Source: Rhodobium gokarnense (lineage in GTDB: Bacteria; Pseudomonadota; Alphaproteobacteria; Rhizobiales; Rhodobiaceae). From it: a DNA stretch of 64,000 nucleotides. The DNA lies in assembly GCF_025961475.1 (NCBI RefSeq), contig NZ_JAOQNS010000015.1, positions 24,002-88,001 on the forward strand, read 5' to 3'. Below are positions 16,687 to 25,351 of the stretch, piece after piece. Positions within the stretch are counted from its first letter, which is position 1; each line of letters begins with the position of its first letter. Made by a program: the position numbers and the translations under genes. Under the pieces are notes generated by a model. It worked only from the letters and a program-made list of their open reading frames with translations, did no database searches and was not told the DNA's origin.

Positions 16687-17577
16687 GTGGGTCGGATTGC
16701 CCGGCGAACCATCGTCGTCATTCGAAGGGTGCTGAAGGACGCGCTCGGGCATTTCAACAATGACGACGGCTGGGCGATTTCCAGCCATGTGGCGATGACC
16801 TCGCTGATGGCGCTGTTTCCGTTCCTGATCTTCGTCGCAGCGCTTGCCGCGGCAACGCTCGGCAGCGCTTCGCTCGCCGAAGAAGCGGCCTCGCTCCTCC
16901 TCAACGCAATCCCGGAGCGCATCGCCATGGTGCTGTCGCGGGAGATCCACACGGTGCTGACCGTGCCGCGTGGCGACCTCGTCACCGTCGGTATCCTGCT
17001 CGCCATCTGGTTCGCCTCCAACGGCGTCGAAGCGCTTCGGACGGCGCTCAACCGGGCCTACCGGATGAAGGAAACCCGCTCGATCTTCCGGCTTCGGCTG
17101 CAATCGATCTTCTTCGTCATCTTCGGGGCGACGGCGATGCTGGCGCTGGCCTTCCTCGTCGTGCTGGCGCCGCTCGCCTGGGCGACCGCGATCAAGATCG
17201 CGCCCTGGCTGCAGCCGGCGACCGCGTCGTTCACGCTGATCCGGTTCGGGGTCGCGACGGTGATCCTGCTTGCCGGCCTCTTCATCAGTCATGGATTCCT
17301 GCCGGCCGGGCGGCGGCCGATCACCCAGCTCTGGCCGGGCATCCTGACGACGCTCGTCCTGTGGCTGGTCGCCGGCTCGGCCTTTGCCGCCTATCTGGAA
17401 CGGTTCGCCAACTACGTGTCGACCTATGCCGGCCTTGCCGGCGTGATGACGGCGCTGGTGTTTCTCTACCTCGTGGCGGCGCTGTTCATCCTCGGGGCCG
17501 AGCTCAATGCCGCGATCCTGCGCTTCCGGGCGGCGCGGGCAAGGGTCCGCCCGGCCCGGGTGCAGATCGTCGGCTGA
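16687..17577 (+). CDS. YihY/BrkB family membrane protein
   Basis: Predicted 296 aa with about six membrane helices. The family hallmark DGWAISSHVAMTSLMALFPFLIF in the first helix region, WFASNGVEALRTALNRAY in the middle, and the end VFLYLVAALFILGAELNAAI are all clear. The family was once mislabelled ribonuclease BN; its function is unknown, with suggested roles in envelope processes. The GTG at 16687 has a purine-rich GGAGGAAGGGGG site eight bases upstream and matches the usual family length; ATG codons at 16552 and 16573 in the same frame would add a basic cytoplasmic leader. It converges on the EamA gene with a seven-base gap. Confidence 0.85.
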   Translation: MGRIARRTIVVIRRVLKDALGHFNNDDGWAISSHVAMTSLMALFPFLIFVAALAAATLGSASLAEEAASLLLNAIPERIAMVLSREIHTVLTVPRGDLVTVGILLAIWFASNGVEALRTALNRAYRMKETRSIFRLRLQSIFFVIFGATAMLALAFLVVLAPLAWATAIKIAPWLQPATASFTLIRFGVATVILLAGLFISHGFLPAGRRPITQLWPGILTTLVLWLVAGSAFAAYLERFANYVSTYAGLAGVMTALVFLYLVAALFILGAELNAAILRFRAARARVRPARVQIVG

Positions 17578-17584
17578 TGCGTTG

Positions 17585-18469
17585 CTATTTCCCGCTGCGG
17601 GCGACGAGGGCGATGGCAAGGCCGGTGATCGCCATGCCGAGGAGCTGGACGAGGGTGAGCGTTTCGCCGAACAGCAGCCAGGCGATCAGCGCCGTCAGCG
17701 CCGGCACCAGATAGAACAGCGAGGCGACGCGCGAGACGGCGCCGGCGCGGATCAGCATCATCAGCAGCGTGACGCCGCCGATCGACAGCACCAGCACCAG
17801 CCAGGCCATGGCGAAGACGAACTCGCCGCTCCACACGATCTCGAAATCTTCCACCATCAGCGCGCCGAGGCCGACGACGACGCCGGCGCCGAGATACTGG
17901 TAGACACCGCCGGCAAGCAGGCTCGTCGCCGTCGCGAACCGCTTCTGGTAGATGGTGCCGAGGGTGATCGCCGCCGTGGCGAAGACGGCCGGGCCGATGG
18001 TGGCGAGCGAAATGCCGGAATCGGTGATGTCGAGCTTCGGGCCGAGCACCAGACCGAGGCCCACCAGGCCGACGCCGAGGCCGATCCAGTGCCTCAGCCC
18101 GACCTGCTCGCCGAGCAGCGGCCCGGCGGCGATCGCCGTAAGCACCGGCTGCAGGCCGACGATGAGGGCGGCAACGCCGGCCGGCATGCCGCCGTCGATG
18201 GCCCAGAACACTCCGCCGAGATAGAGCCCGTGGATAAGGATGCCGGCGATGACGGCGTGGAGGGCTCCCCGCCGGTTCGGCCAGGGCGCGCGGAAGGCGA
18301 GCGCCAGCCCGGCCATCAGCACCGTCACGATCGAAAAGCGGATCAACAGGAACGTCAGCGGCTCGGCATAGGGCGCGCCCATGCGCGAGCCGATATAGCC
18401 GGTCGACCACAGGAGGACGAAAACGGCCGGGGCAAGTGCGGCAAAAAGTGGCGGCGAGCGATCGGACAT
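17585..18469 (-). CDS. EamA (drug/metabolite transporter) family permease
   Basis: Predicted 294 aa with ten membrane helices arranged as two five-helix EamA repeats, the normal family architecture. The first repeat contains LLWSTGYIGSRMGAPYAEPLTFLLIRF and GVAALIVGLQPVLTAIAAGPLLGE; the second ends RVASLFYLVPALTALIAWLLFGE and a Lys-ending tail. Members export or import amino acids, nucleosides or other small metabolites; the substrate cannot be read from sequence. It is transcribed towards the YihY gene and away from the flavoprotein gene at 18661. Confidence 0.88.
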   Translation of the reverse strand: MSDRSPPLFAALAPAVFVLLWSTGYIGSRMGAPYAEPLTFLLIRFSIVTVLMAGLALAFRAPWPNRRGALHAVIAGILIHGLYLGGVFWAIDGGMPAGVAALIVGLQPVLTAIAAGPLLGEQVGLRHWIGLGVGLVGLGLVLGPKLDITDSGISLATIGPAVFATAAITLGTIYQKRFATATSLLAGGVYQYLGAGVVVGLGALMVEDFEIVWSGEFVFAMAWLVLVLSIGGVTLLMMLIRAGAVSRVASLFYLVPALTALIAWLLFGETLTLVQLLGMAITGLAIALVARSGK

Positions 18470-18660
18470 CCGGCCTTCCTATCGGCTTCAGAGGACCGCC
18501 GCAATTGCTTCCTGCGCGACAACGCATTTTCTGTATACACGCGGGGGCTGCGACGCTGTTTTAGGTGCATTGCAGCATAAATTCATGCTAATGGACTTCG
18601 ATGGGCGCCTGTGCGGATGTCTCCCGGCGGGGGCCCCCAAAACGACAAGGCGGGGAGAGC

Positions 18661-19839
18661 ATGGCCGAACCAATCGTGATCGTCGGCGCCGGACTTGCCG
18701 GCGGGAATGCGGCGGAAACGCTGCGCGCGCTCGGCTATGACGGCGATCTGGTGCTCATCGGCGACGAGGCCGAGGCGCCCTATGCGCGGACCCTGTTGTC
18801 GAAGTCGTTCCTTTCCGGCGAGGCGACGCGCGAGGATATCGCCCTCAAGGGCGCGGATTTCTTCGAAGACCTCAACATCGATTTTCGTGCCGCAACGCGC
18901 GTTACCGCCCTTGATGCGGCGGAAAAGACGCTGGGCTTTGCCGACGGATCGACGCTCGCCTTCGACAAGCTGCTGCTGACCACCGGCAACCGGGCGCGCT
19001 TCCTCGACCTCACCGGCCGCGACCTTGCCGGCATCGTCGCGCTCCGCAAGATCGGCGATGCGGAGTTCATCCGCCCGCGGATCAAGGAAGGCGGGCGGGT
19101 CGTCATCGTCGGCGGCGGCTATATCGGCATGGAGGTGGCGGCCGTCGCCCGCGCCTTCGGTGCCGAGGTGACCGTGGTCGAAGCCGCCGACCGGGTGATG
19201 CGGCGGATCGCGTCGCCCTTCGTCTCGGACTATTTCGTCGCGCTGCACCGCGACAACGGCGTCGACGTCCGGCTGCAGACCCGCATCCGCCGGTTCGCCG
19301 GCGGCAAGAGCGTGGAGACGGTGCGGCTGGAGAGCGGCGAACTGATCGCCGCCGACCTCGTCGTCATCGCCACCGGCACGGTGCCGAACGACGAGCTGGC
19401 GACGGCGGCCGGCATTGCCACCGACGACGGCATCATCGTCGACGCCATGGGCCACTCCACGGCGCCGGACATCTTTGCCGCCGGCGACTGCGCCCGCTTC
19501 TTCTCGGCCCGCTACGGCCGCGAGATCCGGGTGGAAAGCGTTCAGAACGCCATGGAGCAGTCGAAGGTGACGGCGGCCGGCATGCTCGGCCAGCGGGTCC
19601 ATTACGATCCGGTGCCCTGCTTCACCTCGGTGCAGTACGGCAAGAAGCTGGAGATCGCCGGCCTGTCGCAATATTACGACGACACCCGCATCGTCGGCCG
19701 GCCCGAGGACGACCGCTTCGTCGTCTACTACATGCATGAGGGCCGGCTTTTTGCCGCCGATGCGCTCAACGACAGCGCCGCCCACGAACAGGCGGTGGAC
19801 CATATCGGCGAGGTCTGGCAGCCGGCCGAGCCGGTCTGA
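18661..19839 (+). CDS. Ferredoxin/rubredoxin reductase-type FAD oxidoreductase
   Basis: Predicted 392 aa of the putidaredoxin-reductase/rubredoxin-reductase class. It has an N-terminal FAD motif VIVGAGLAGGNAAETLRALG, a second Rossmann motif VVIVGGGYIGMEVAAVARAFG for NAD(P)H, ATG motif LVVIATGTVPN, and the second FAD-binding segment DIFAAGDCARF. The C-terminal reductase domain with VQYGKKLEIAGL follows. Such enzymes pass electrons from NAD(P)H to a 2Fe-2S ferredoxin or rubredoxin serving a cytochrome P450 or Rieske oxygenase, but no such partner is encoded nearby, so the acceptor is unknown. The ATG at 18661 has GGGGAG just upstream. A weak hairpin with a T run follows. Confidence 0.88.
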   Translation: MAEPIVIVGAGLAGGNAAETLRALGYDGDLVLIGDEAEAPYARTLLSKSFLSGEATREDIALKGADFFEDLNIDFRAATRVTALDAAEKTLGFADGSTLAFDKLLLTTGNRARFLDLTGRDLAGIVALRKIGDAEFIRPRIKEGGRVVIVGGGYIGMEVAAVARAFGAEVTVVEAADRVMRRIASPFVSDYFVALHRDNGVDVRLQTRIRRFAGGKSVETVRLESGELIAADLVVIATGTVPNDELATAAGIATDDGIIVDAMGHSTAPDIFAAGDCARFFSARYGREIRVESVQNAMEQSKVTAAGMLGQRVHYDPVPCFTSVQYGKKLEIAGLSQYYDDTRIVGRPEDDRFVVYYMHEGRLFAADALNDSAAHEQAVDHIGEVWQPAEPV

Positions 19840-19840
19840 C

Positions 19841-19870
19841 GCGGCGCGGCACGCGCGCCGCCGCATTTTT
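19841..19870 (+). terminator. Probable weak terminator after the flavoprotein gene
   Basis: GCGGCGCG at 19841-19848 can pair with CGCGCCGC at 19854-19861. Four bases then separate the stem from a five-T run (19866-19870), which makes the signal weaker than others in the window. Confidence 0.45.
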
Positions 19871-19875
19871 CGCAA

Positions 19876-19893
19876 ATACGTTAATTGACGTAT
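19876..19893. promoter_or_regulatory. Inverted repeat upstream of the L,D-transpeptidase gene
   Basis: ATACGT at 19876-19881 is mirrored by ACGTAT at 19888-19893 around TAATTG. Its size and AT-rich centre fit a dimeric repressor operator. It is about 220 bases before the L,D-transpeptidase start, and the rest of 19894-20111 shows no gene or other clear signal. Confidence 0.3.
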
Positions 19894-20111
19894 GCCGCAG
19901 GATGGGATGAACTGCGGTAGGTGGCGCTGTGCGCCATCGACCCCTTTTCATGGGAGCGGACGCCGTCGGGCGAAGGGGCTGACCGCTTCCAAGTGATGGA
20001 CGGACGAGCGCATCGGCCGGAAACCGGGGCAACGACCCGGGCGGTGTCGATCGTCTACGACCGCGTCGGCTCGCGGGAGCGCCGGCGCCGGTCGACACCC
20101 GGAGGATGCAT

Positions 20112-20702
20112 ATGCACCGTGCGTTCTGGATGATCCTGTTGTGGATCGCCATGGCCCTTCCGGCCGCAGCCCTGCCGCCGACCGACAAGTTCTTCGATCC
20201 GGTGTCCAAGCAATGGGTCCGCTACCGGATCTCGCCGGAAGCGGCGGGGGCGATCGCCCGCGAGAAATACAAGCGCCAGACGATCTACTACCGGTCGCAC
20301 GAGGCGCCCGGGACGGTCATCATCGATACCGACGACCGTTACCTCTACTACATCCTCGGCAACAACCGGGCGGTGCGCTACGGCATTGGCGTCGGCCGCG
20401 AGGGTTTCGAGTGGTCGGGCGTTGAAAAGATCAGCCGCAAGAAGAAATGGCCGAGTTGGACGCCACCGCCGGAGATGATCCAGCGCCAGCCGGACCTGCC
20501 GCGCTTCATGCCCGGCGGGCCGAAGAACCCGCTCGGCGCCCGCGCGCTCTATATCGGCTCGACGCTCTACCGCATCCACGGCACCAACGAGGACTGGTCG
20601 ATCGGCCGTGCCGTCTCCTCGGGCTGCATCCGCATGCTCAACGACGACGTCATCAACCTCTACAACCGCGTCGATATCGGCGCCAAGGTGATCGTGAAGT
20701 AG
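20112..20702 (+). CDS. L,D-transpeptidase (YkuD domain)
   Basis: Predicted 196 aa. A short signal peptide (MHRAFWMILLWIAMALPAAA) directs it to the periplasm, where YkuD enzymes form 3-3 cross-links in peptidoglycan or attach proteins to it. The catalytic region runs HGTNEDWSIG and then SSGCIRM, with the nucleophilic cysteine and conserved His and Arg in place. The GGAGG at 20101-20105 is six bases from the ATG at 20112, which is preferred over an ATG at 20106 that almost touches it. Length is typical for a single-domain alphaproteobacterial member. A terminator follows at 20754. Confidence 0.93.
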   Translation: MHRAFWMILLWIAMALPAAALPPTDKFFDPVSKQWVRYRISPEAAGAIAREKYKRQTIYYRSHEAPGTVIIDTDDRYLYYILGNNRAVRYGIGVGREGFEWSGVEKISRKKKWPSWTPPPEMIQRQPDLPRFMPGGPKNPLGARALYIGSTLYRIHGTNEDWSIGRAVSSGCIRMLNDDVINLYNRVDIGAKVIVK

Positions 20703-20753
20703 CGAGGCGACGCGGCCCGGCTGACGGTTTCAAACCAGAAGGGAACGACTTGA

Positions 20754-20784
20754 GGGCGGCGCTGGTCGAAGCGTCGCCCTTTTT
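20754..20784 (+). terminator. Intrinsic terminator after the L,D-transpeptidase gene
   Basis: GGGCGGCGC at 20754-20762 pairs with GCGTCGCCC at 20771-20779 (one G-T pair), followed directly by five T residues. Confidence 0.8.
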
Positions 20785-20905
20785 ATGTCTCACGGCCGTG
20801 CGCTCGCTATCGCTCGCTGGCCTCCGACGGGGCGGCGCAAAGGCGCCGGCGGCCGTTCGGCCTTGCGAGCCCGTTGGGCGCGATTGTCCTTGCGTCACTC
20901 TCAGT

Positions 20906-21222
20906 CGTCATCCCGGCCGGAGCGAAGCGGAGAGCCGGGACCCCTTGCCCATGTCGGCACGGTATGCCGTCGCGGCTCCTGTCTGCCCCGTCGCGATTGT
21001 CCATGGCTCCTCACCCAGGGCATACCGGGTGGACGGGGGCAATAGGCCCCGGCTCGGGGGCCGGGGTGACGACGGAGTGTTTTGGCCAGCGGGAGCGGGT
21101 TCAAACGAATGCGGAGCTTGTTGCCAACGCCCTATGGATTACCGCGTCGGCCTATCGGCCTCCTCGCAATGACGCTGAAACTATTGAGGAAAACGTCATT
21201 GCGAGCGGAGCGAAGCAATCCA
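20906..21222 (-). repeat. Composite intergenic palindromic repeat, copy 3 (A-linker-B on the minus strand)
   Basis: Read on the minus strand this is the same arrangement as 239-558: unit A (21222-21135, arms CGTCATTGCGAGCGGAGCG and TGGATTACCGCGTCGGCC), a 60-base linker, then unit B (21074-20906, arms CGTCACCCCGGCC and CATCCCGGCCGGAGCG, with CGGTATGCCG at 20960-20969 and GGCATACCG at 21020-21028). The linker shares GGGCGTT near one end and a CCC-CTG-CC-AAAC-CTC pattern near the other with copy 1, so the whole of about 320 bp is homologous. The rest of 20785-21343 holds no credible gene. Confidence 0.75.
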
Positions 21223-21343
21223 GTTCGGCCGTGCCGATTGGATGGCGATGGCGCCTCCCTGCTTGTGGCCAAGGGCGACCGGGCGAGAATGCGGCCGGGT
21301 AGCGCCAAACTGTCGAGCCGGGGTGGCGAGACCGCGCCGCCCC

Positions 21344-21955
21344 TCACACCACCAGACGCTCGCCGCTGCGGGGGACGTCCTGGGGGACGCCGAATTCGCG
21401 GCCGGAGCGGGTGAGCAGGCACCAGATGTAATCGGCCATGGAGGCACGGATGTGGAGGTCGAAGACTTCTTCCCCGCCTTCCGGCAGTGCCAGCACCGCG
21501 ACGGCCTTGGCGAAGTTGGAGCCGCGCACCTCGCCGGGCTTGAAGGCGACGGGGTCGAGGTCGAGGGTGGTGAGTTTTGAAAGCGCCTGCCGTGCGCCGG
21601 TCCCGGAAATGGCGATGGTCGTGTAGTAGTCGCTGATGCGCACGACCTGGTGCGGGGTCTCGCCGAGAGCCTCTTCCAGACGGCCGGCAAGGTCGGCCTC
21701 GGTCTCCGGGGCGCCGACGACCATCCATTCGTTCGGGCCGAGCCAGAGCAGCGAGATGTCGCCGGTGGCGGCGATCTTCGAAGCGCCCGGCAGGGGCACG
21801 CCGAGCGCCTTTTTCACAGCGGCACCGCCCGTTTCCGGGTCGACGCGCAGGATCAGCTTTGCCAGGAGCGGCCGTTCGGCAAGGCCGAAGGCGCCGCCGT
21901 CTGCTTCAAGCGGGCGGCGGTGGGCAAGGGGCGAGCGGCGGCGGGCGTCAGCCAT
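21344..21955 (-). CDS. soxG: Sarcosine oxidase, gamma subunit
   Basis: Predicted 203 aa. It is the small accessory subunit of heterotetrameric sarcosine oxidase. Recognisable features are the start MADARRRSPL, LLWLGPNEWMVVG in the middle and the RISDYYTTIAISG segment, with a C-terminus SGREFGVPQDVPRSGERLVV. It belongs to the same structural family as the GcvT-like C-terminal domain but lacks catalysis of its own. Its ATG lies within the end of soxA (eight-base overlap), so translation is probably coupled. It is the last gene of the leftward soxBDAG operon. Confidence 0.92.
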   Translation of the reverse strand: MADARRRSPLAHRRPLEADGGAFGLAERPLLAKLILRVDPETGGAAVKKALGVPLPGASKIAATGDISLLWLGPNEWMVVGAPETEADLAGRLEEALGETPHQVVRISDYYTTIAISGTGARQALSKLTTLDLDPVAFKPGEVRGSNFAKAVAVLALPEGGEEVFDLHIRASMADYIWCLLTRSGREFGVPQDVPRSGERLVV

Positions 21956-24900
21956 CGGCCTTCTCCGCGAAATGGGCGAGGAAATCGGTGTCGGTGACAG
22001 TGGCGGCCAGCGGCTTTGCGCCATTGCGCGAGATGTAGACCGTCTCGCCCATGCGCGCGCCGCCGGACTCCACGAGCGCCATTGCGATGGAGCGGCCGAG
22101 ATTGGGGCTCAGATAGCTCGACGTCACATAGCCGAGCATCGGCACGGGCGGGGCCGGCTCGTCCGGGGTCGCAATGATCTGGGCGCCTTCCATCAGCACG
22201 GTCTGAGGGTCCTCGGTGATAAGGCCGACAAGCTGCTTGCGGTTGGTGCGCACCGTGTCGGAGCGATAGAGCGAGCGCTTGCCGACGAAGTCGCCCTTCT
22301 TCTGGCTCACGATCCAGTCCATGCGCAGATCGAACGGGGTGATGGTGCCGTCGGTGTCCTGGCCGACGATGATGAAGCCCTTTTCGGCGCGAAGCAGGTG
22401 CATCGCCTCCGTGCCATAGGGGGTGATGCCGAAGGGCGCGCCGGCCTCCATCACCTTTTCCCACAGCCACAGGCCGTAGCTGGCGGGCACGTTGATCTCG
22501 TAGGAGAGCTCGCCGGTGAACGAGATGCGGAAAATACGGCAGGCAACGCAGTCGATCGCGGCCTCCTTCCAGCTCATGAACGGGAAGTCGTCGGGCGCGA
22601 GCCCGTCGCCGGCATTGTCGCAGATCGCCTTGATGACGTCGTAGCTCTTGGGGCCCGACAGCGAGACGACCGCGGTTTCCTCGGTGACACTCGTCAGGAA
22701 GACGTCGAGGTCCGGCCATTCGGTCTGGAGATAGTCCTCCAGCCAGGTCAGCACGCGCGCGGCGCCGCCGGTCGTCGTCGTCATGTGGAAGTGGTCGTCG
22801 GCGATGCAGGAGGTGACGCCGTCGTCGAACACCATGGCATCCTCGCCGAGCATCAGGCCGTAGCGGCAGCGGCCCGGAGCGAGCTTCGACCAGGCGTTGG
22901 TGTAGATGCGGTTGAGGAACGTGCGGGCGTCCTTGCCTCTGATGTCGATCTTGCCGAGCGTCGAGGCATCGAGCACGGCGACGTCGGTGCGGGCGGCCTT
23001 CGCCTCGCGCTGGACGGCGTCCTCGAAGGTCTCGCCGGGGCGCGGATAGGAGCGGGCGCGCAGCCAGTCGCCGACGGGCTCGAAGACCGCTTCCGCGCGC
23101 ACGTGCCAGTCGTGCATCGGGGTCGTGCGGCGCGGCTCGAAATCGGCGCCGACGAACTGGCCGGCAATGGCCCCGAAGGTCACCGGCTTCCAGGGCTGGC
23201 GGAAGGTGGTGGTGCCGAGTTCGGGCAGGGACTTTCCTTGCGCGCCGGAGATGATGCCGAAGGCGTTGAGGTTGGAGATCTTGCCCTGGTCGTTGCCCAT
23301 GCCGACGGTGGTGTAGCGCTTGGCGTGCTCGACCGAGCGGTAGCCCTCGCGCACGGCCAGTTCCAGGTCGCTCGCCTTGACGTCGTCCTGCAGGTCGACG
23401 AAGGCCTTCTTGCCGCCCTCGGTGGTGACCATCTGCCAGATCGGCGAGATGCCGGTCGGCTCGGGCGCGATATCCGCAAGCTCCGGCACCGGTGCGGCAT
23501 TGGCTGAAAAGCCGGCGGCCTCGGCCGCCCAGGCACCGACGCGGGCGCCGCTCTCGAAACAGGCCGCCGTGGTCATGGCGCCGTCGGCGCTGCCGCAGAC
23601 ATGGGTGCGCTGCCAGTGCCAGCCGGGCCGGAACGCGGCAAGGTCGCCGTCATAACGAAGCTGGCCGCGGGACTGGGAGAACAGGGCCACATTCGGCATC
23701 CAGCCGCCGGAAATGGCGACGAGGTCGGCATCGAACCCCTCGATGTTGCCGGTCTCGCTTTCAACGGTGATTTCCTTGACCCGGTGGCGCCCGCCGGTGC
23801 TGGCGACCTGGTTGCCGAGGCGGACCGGGATGTCGCGCTCGGCCGCCTTGCGCACCAGGGCATCGTCCGGCTGAAAGCGGCTGTCGGAAATGACGGAGAT
23901 GGTGGCCCCGGCGGCCTGAAGCTCGAAGGCCGTCCGCCAGGCCGCGTCGTTGTTGGCGATGACGGCCGCGCAGCGCCCGCCCAGCGCCCCGTAGCGGTGC
24001 AGATAGGTGCGCGCGGCGCTCGCCAGCATGATGCCGGGTCGGTCGTTTTCATGGAAGACGAGGGAGCGTTCCACGGCGCCGGTGGCAAGCACGACCTCTT
24101 TTGCCCTGATCCGCCACAGCCGCTGGCGCGGCAGGAGCGGGTCGCGGTCCTTCGGCGCCAGGTGGTCCGAGACCTTTTCCCAAAGGGCGACGAAATTGTC
24201 GGCGTAGTAGCCCATGGCCGAGGTCCGGGTCAGCACCGTGACGCGGTCGTTGGCGGCAAGTTCGGCAAGGGTCTCTGCGATCCAGTCGCGCGGGGCCTTG
24301 CCGTCGATGGTCATGGCGCCGTCGCCGGCCTGCGGCAGCGACAGGAGCTGGCCGCCGGCCTCCGCCGTCTCTTCGGCAAGGATGACGCGGGCGCCGCTCC
24401 GCGCCGCGCTCAAGCCCGCCATCAGGCCGGCCGGGCCGGCGCCGACGATCAGCACGTCGCAGTGCCGGTTGATGGTCTCATAGGCGTCCGGATCGGGTCC
24501 GTCCGGCGTCTTGCCGATGCCGGCGGCAAAGCGGACGATCGGCTCGAAGGTCATCCAGTTGCCCGGAGGGCCCATGAAGGTCTTGTAGTAGAAGCCGGCC
24601 GAATAGAAGCGCGAGACGAGGTCGTTGGCGGCATAGAGGTCGTGCTTCAGGGACGGCCAGCAATTCTGGGCGTGCGCTTCAAGGCCGTCCCAGAGCTCCT
24701 GCTCGGTGGCGCGGGTGTTGGGATCGGCGGCGGCGCCCGAGCCGATCTGGACGAGGCCGGCGGGGTCCTCCGCGCCGGCGCCGACGATGCCGCGCGGGCG
24801 GTGGTACTTGAACGAGCGGGCGACCATGTGGACGCCGTTGGCGATCAGCGCCGAGGCGAGGGTGTCGCCCGGGTGGCCGGCATAGCTCTTGCCGTCGAAG

Positions 24901-24968
24901 GAGAACGAGATCTCGCGGCTGCGGTCGATCGAGCCGCCTTCGTCGAGACGGAAGGGTTGGCGGGTCAT
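21948..24968 (-). CDS. soxA: Sarcosine oxidase, alpha subunit
   Basis: Predicted 1006 aa, the usual length. The enzyme oxidises sarcosine to glycine with transfer of the methyl carbon to THF and release of H2O2. The alpha chain starts with a ferredoxin-like region (SFSFDGKSYAGHPGDTLASAL), has an NAD/FAD-type dinucleotide fold with GAGPAG at residues 177-182, and ends in a GcvT-like folate-binding domain from about residue 620. The last part includes DCVACRIFRISFTGELSYEI and GEEPQ-like loops typical of aminomethyltransferases. The ATG at 24968 overlaps the soxD stop codon as ATGA. Overlaps on both sides show a tight operon. Confidence 0.96.
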   Translation of the reverse strand: MTRQPFRLDEGGSIDRSREISFSFDGKSYAGHPGDTLASALIANGVHMVARSFKYHRPRGIVGAGAEDPAGLVQIGSGAAADPNTRATEQELWDGLEAHAQNCWPSLKHDLYAANDLVSRFYSAGFYYKTFMGPPGNWMTFEPIVRFAAGIGKTPDGPDPDAYETINRHCDVLIVGAGPAGLMAGLSAARSGARVILAEETAEAGGQLLSLPQAGDGAMTIDGKAPRDWIAETLAELAANDRVTVLTRTSAMGYYADNFVALWEKVSDHLAPKDRDPLLPRQRLWRIRAKEVVLATGAVERSLVFHENDRPGIMLASAARTYLHRYGALGGRCAAVIANNDAAWRTAFELQAAGATISVISDSRFQPDDALVRKAAERDIPVRLGNQVASTGGRHRVKEITVESETGNIEGFDADLVAISGGWMPNVALFSQSRGQLRYDGDLAAFRPGWHWQRTHVCGSADGAMTTAACFESGARVGAWAAEAAGFSANAAPVPELADIAPEPTGISPIWQMVTTEGGKKAFVDLQDDVKASDLELAVREGYRSVEHAKRYTTVGMGNDQGKISNLNAFGIISGAQGKSLPELGTTTFRQPWKPVTFGAIAGQFVGADFEPRRTTPMHDWHVRAEAVFEPVGDWLRARSYPRPGETFEDAVQREAKAARTDVAVLDASTLGKIDIRGKDARTFLNRIYTNAWSKLAPGRCRYGLMLGEDAMVFDDGVTSCIADDHFHMTTTTGGAARVLTWLEDYLQTEWPDLDVFLTSVTEETAVVSLSGPKSYDVIKAICDNAGDGLAPDDFPFMSWKEAAIDCVACRIFRISFTGELSYEINVPASYGLWLWEKVMEAGAPFGITPYGTEAMHLLRAEKGFIIVGQDTDGTITPFDLRMDWIVSQKKGDFVGKRSLYRSDTVRTNRKQLVGLITEDPQTVLMEGAQIIATPDEPAPPVPMLGYVTSSYLSPNLGRSIAMALVESGGARMGETVYISRNGAKPLAATVTDTDFLAHFAEKADG

Positions 24969-25330
24969 CGGCCGGCCTCCGGCGGGCGCTCGACCTTGAC
25001 CGCGTCGTTGCCGGAGCCGACGGTCTCGCCGCAGGGCGTTGCCGGCACCACGTCGTCGATCTCCGGCGGCTTCTCGCCGATCTTGTAGAAGGCGAGGAAG
25101 CGGTCGGTGGCGGTGTTGCGCAGCGCATTGAAGAAGCGGCGGCAGCCGGCGGCGTGGATCCAGCGCTCGGCGTGGATGCCCTTGGTGTTGTCGCGCATGA
25201 ACAGGAACTCGGCCCATTCCGCGTCGGTCATGGTCTCGCTTTCGGTCGGGCGCGAGATGTGGGCTTCGCCGGCATGGGCGAACTCGCTCTGGTCGCGCTC
25301 GCCGCAATAGGGACAGGTAATGACGAACAT
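24965..25330 (-). CDS. soxD: Sarcosine oxidase, delta subunit
   Basis: Predicted 121 aa. This small subunit binds zinc and stabilises the complex. Cys6 and Cys9 (CPYCG) and, further on, His59 and Cys63 (WIHAAGCRRFFN) occupy the positions of the zinc ligands described for SoxD of other bacteria. The stop codon overlaps the soxA start (ATGA at 24965-24968), and the gene starts 21 bases after the soxB stop codon. Confidence 0.95.
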   Translation of the reverse strand: MFVITCPYCGERDQSEFAHAGEAHISRPTESETMTDAEWAEFLFMRDNTKGIHAERWIHAAGCRRFFNALRNTATDRFLAFYKIGEKPPEIDDVVPATPCGETVGSGNDAVKVERPPEAGR

Positions 25331-25351
25331 GGCGGATGCCTTAAGACGGGG

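Noticed and set aside
20447..21172. Plus-strand frame overlapping the end of the L,D-transpeptidase and repeat copy 3
   Set aside because: It is a shifted reading of the transpeptidase gene continued through intergenic repeats.
21948..25307. A fused soxD-soxA reading frame of 1119 residues
   Set aside because: The first 113 codons are soxD read in another frame; the ATGA overlap and the SoxA N-terminus at 24968 show two separate subunits.
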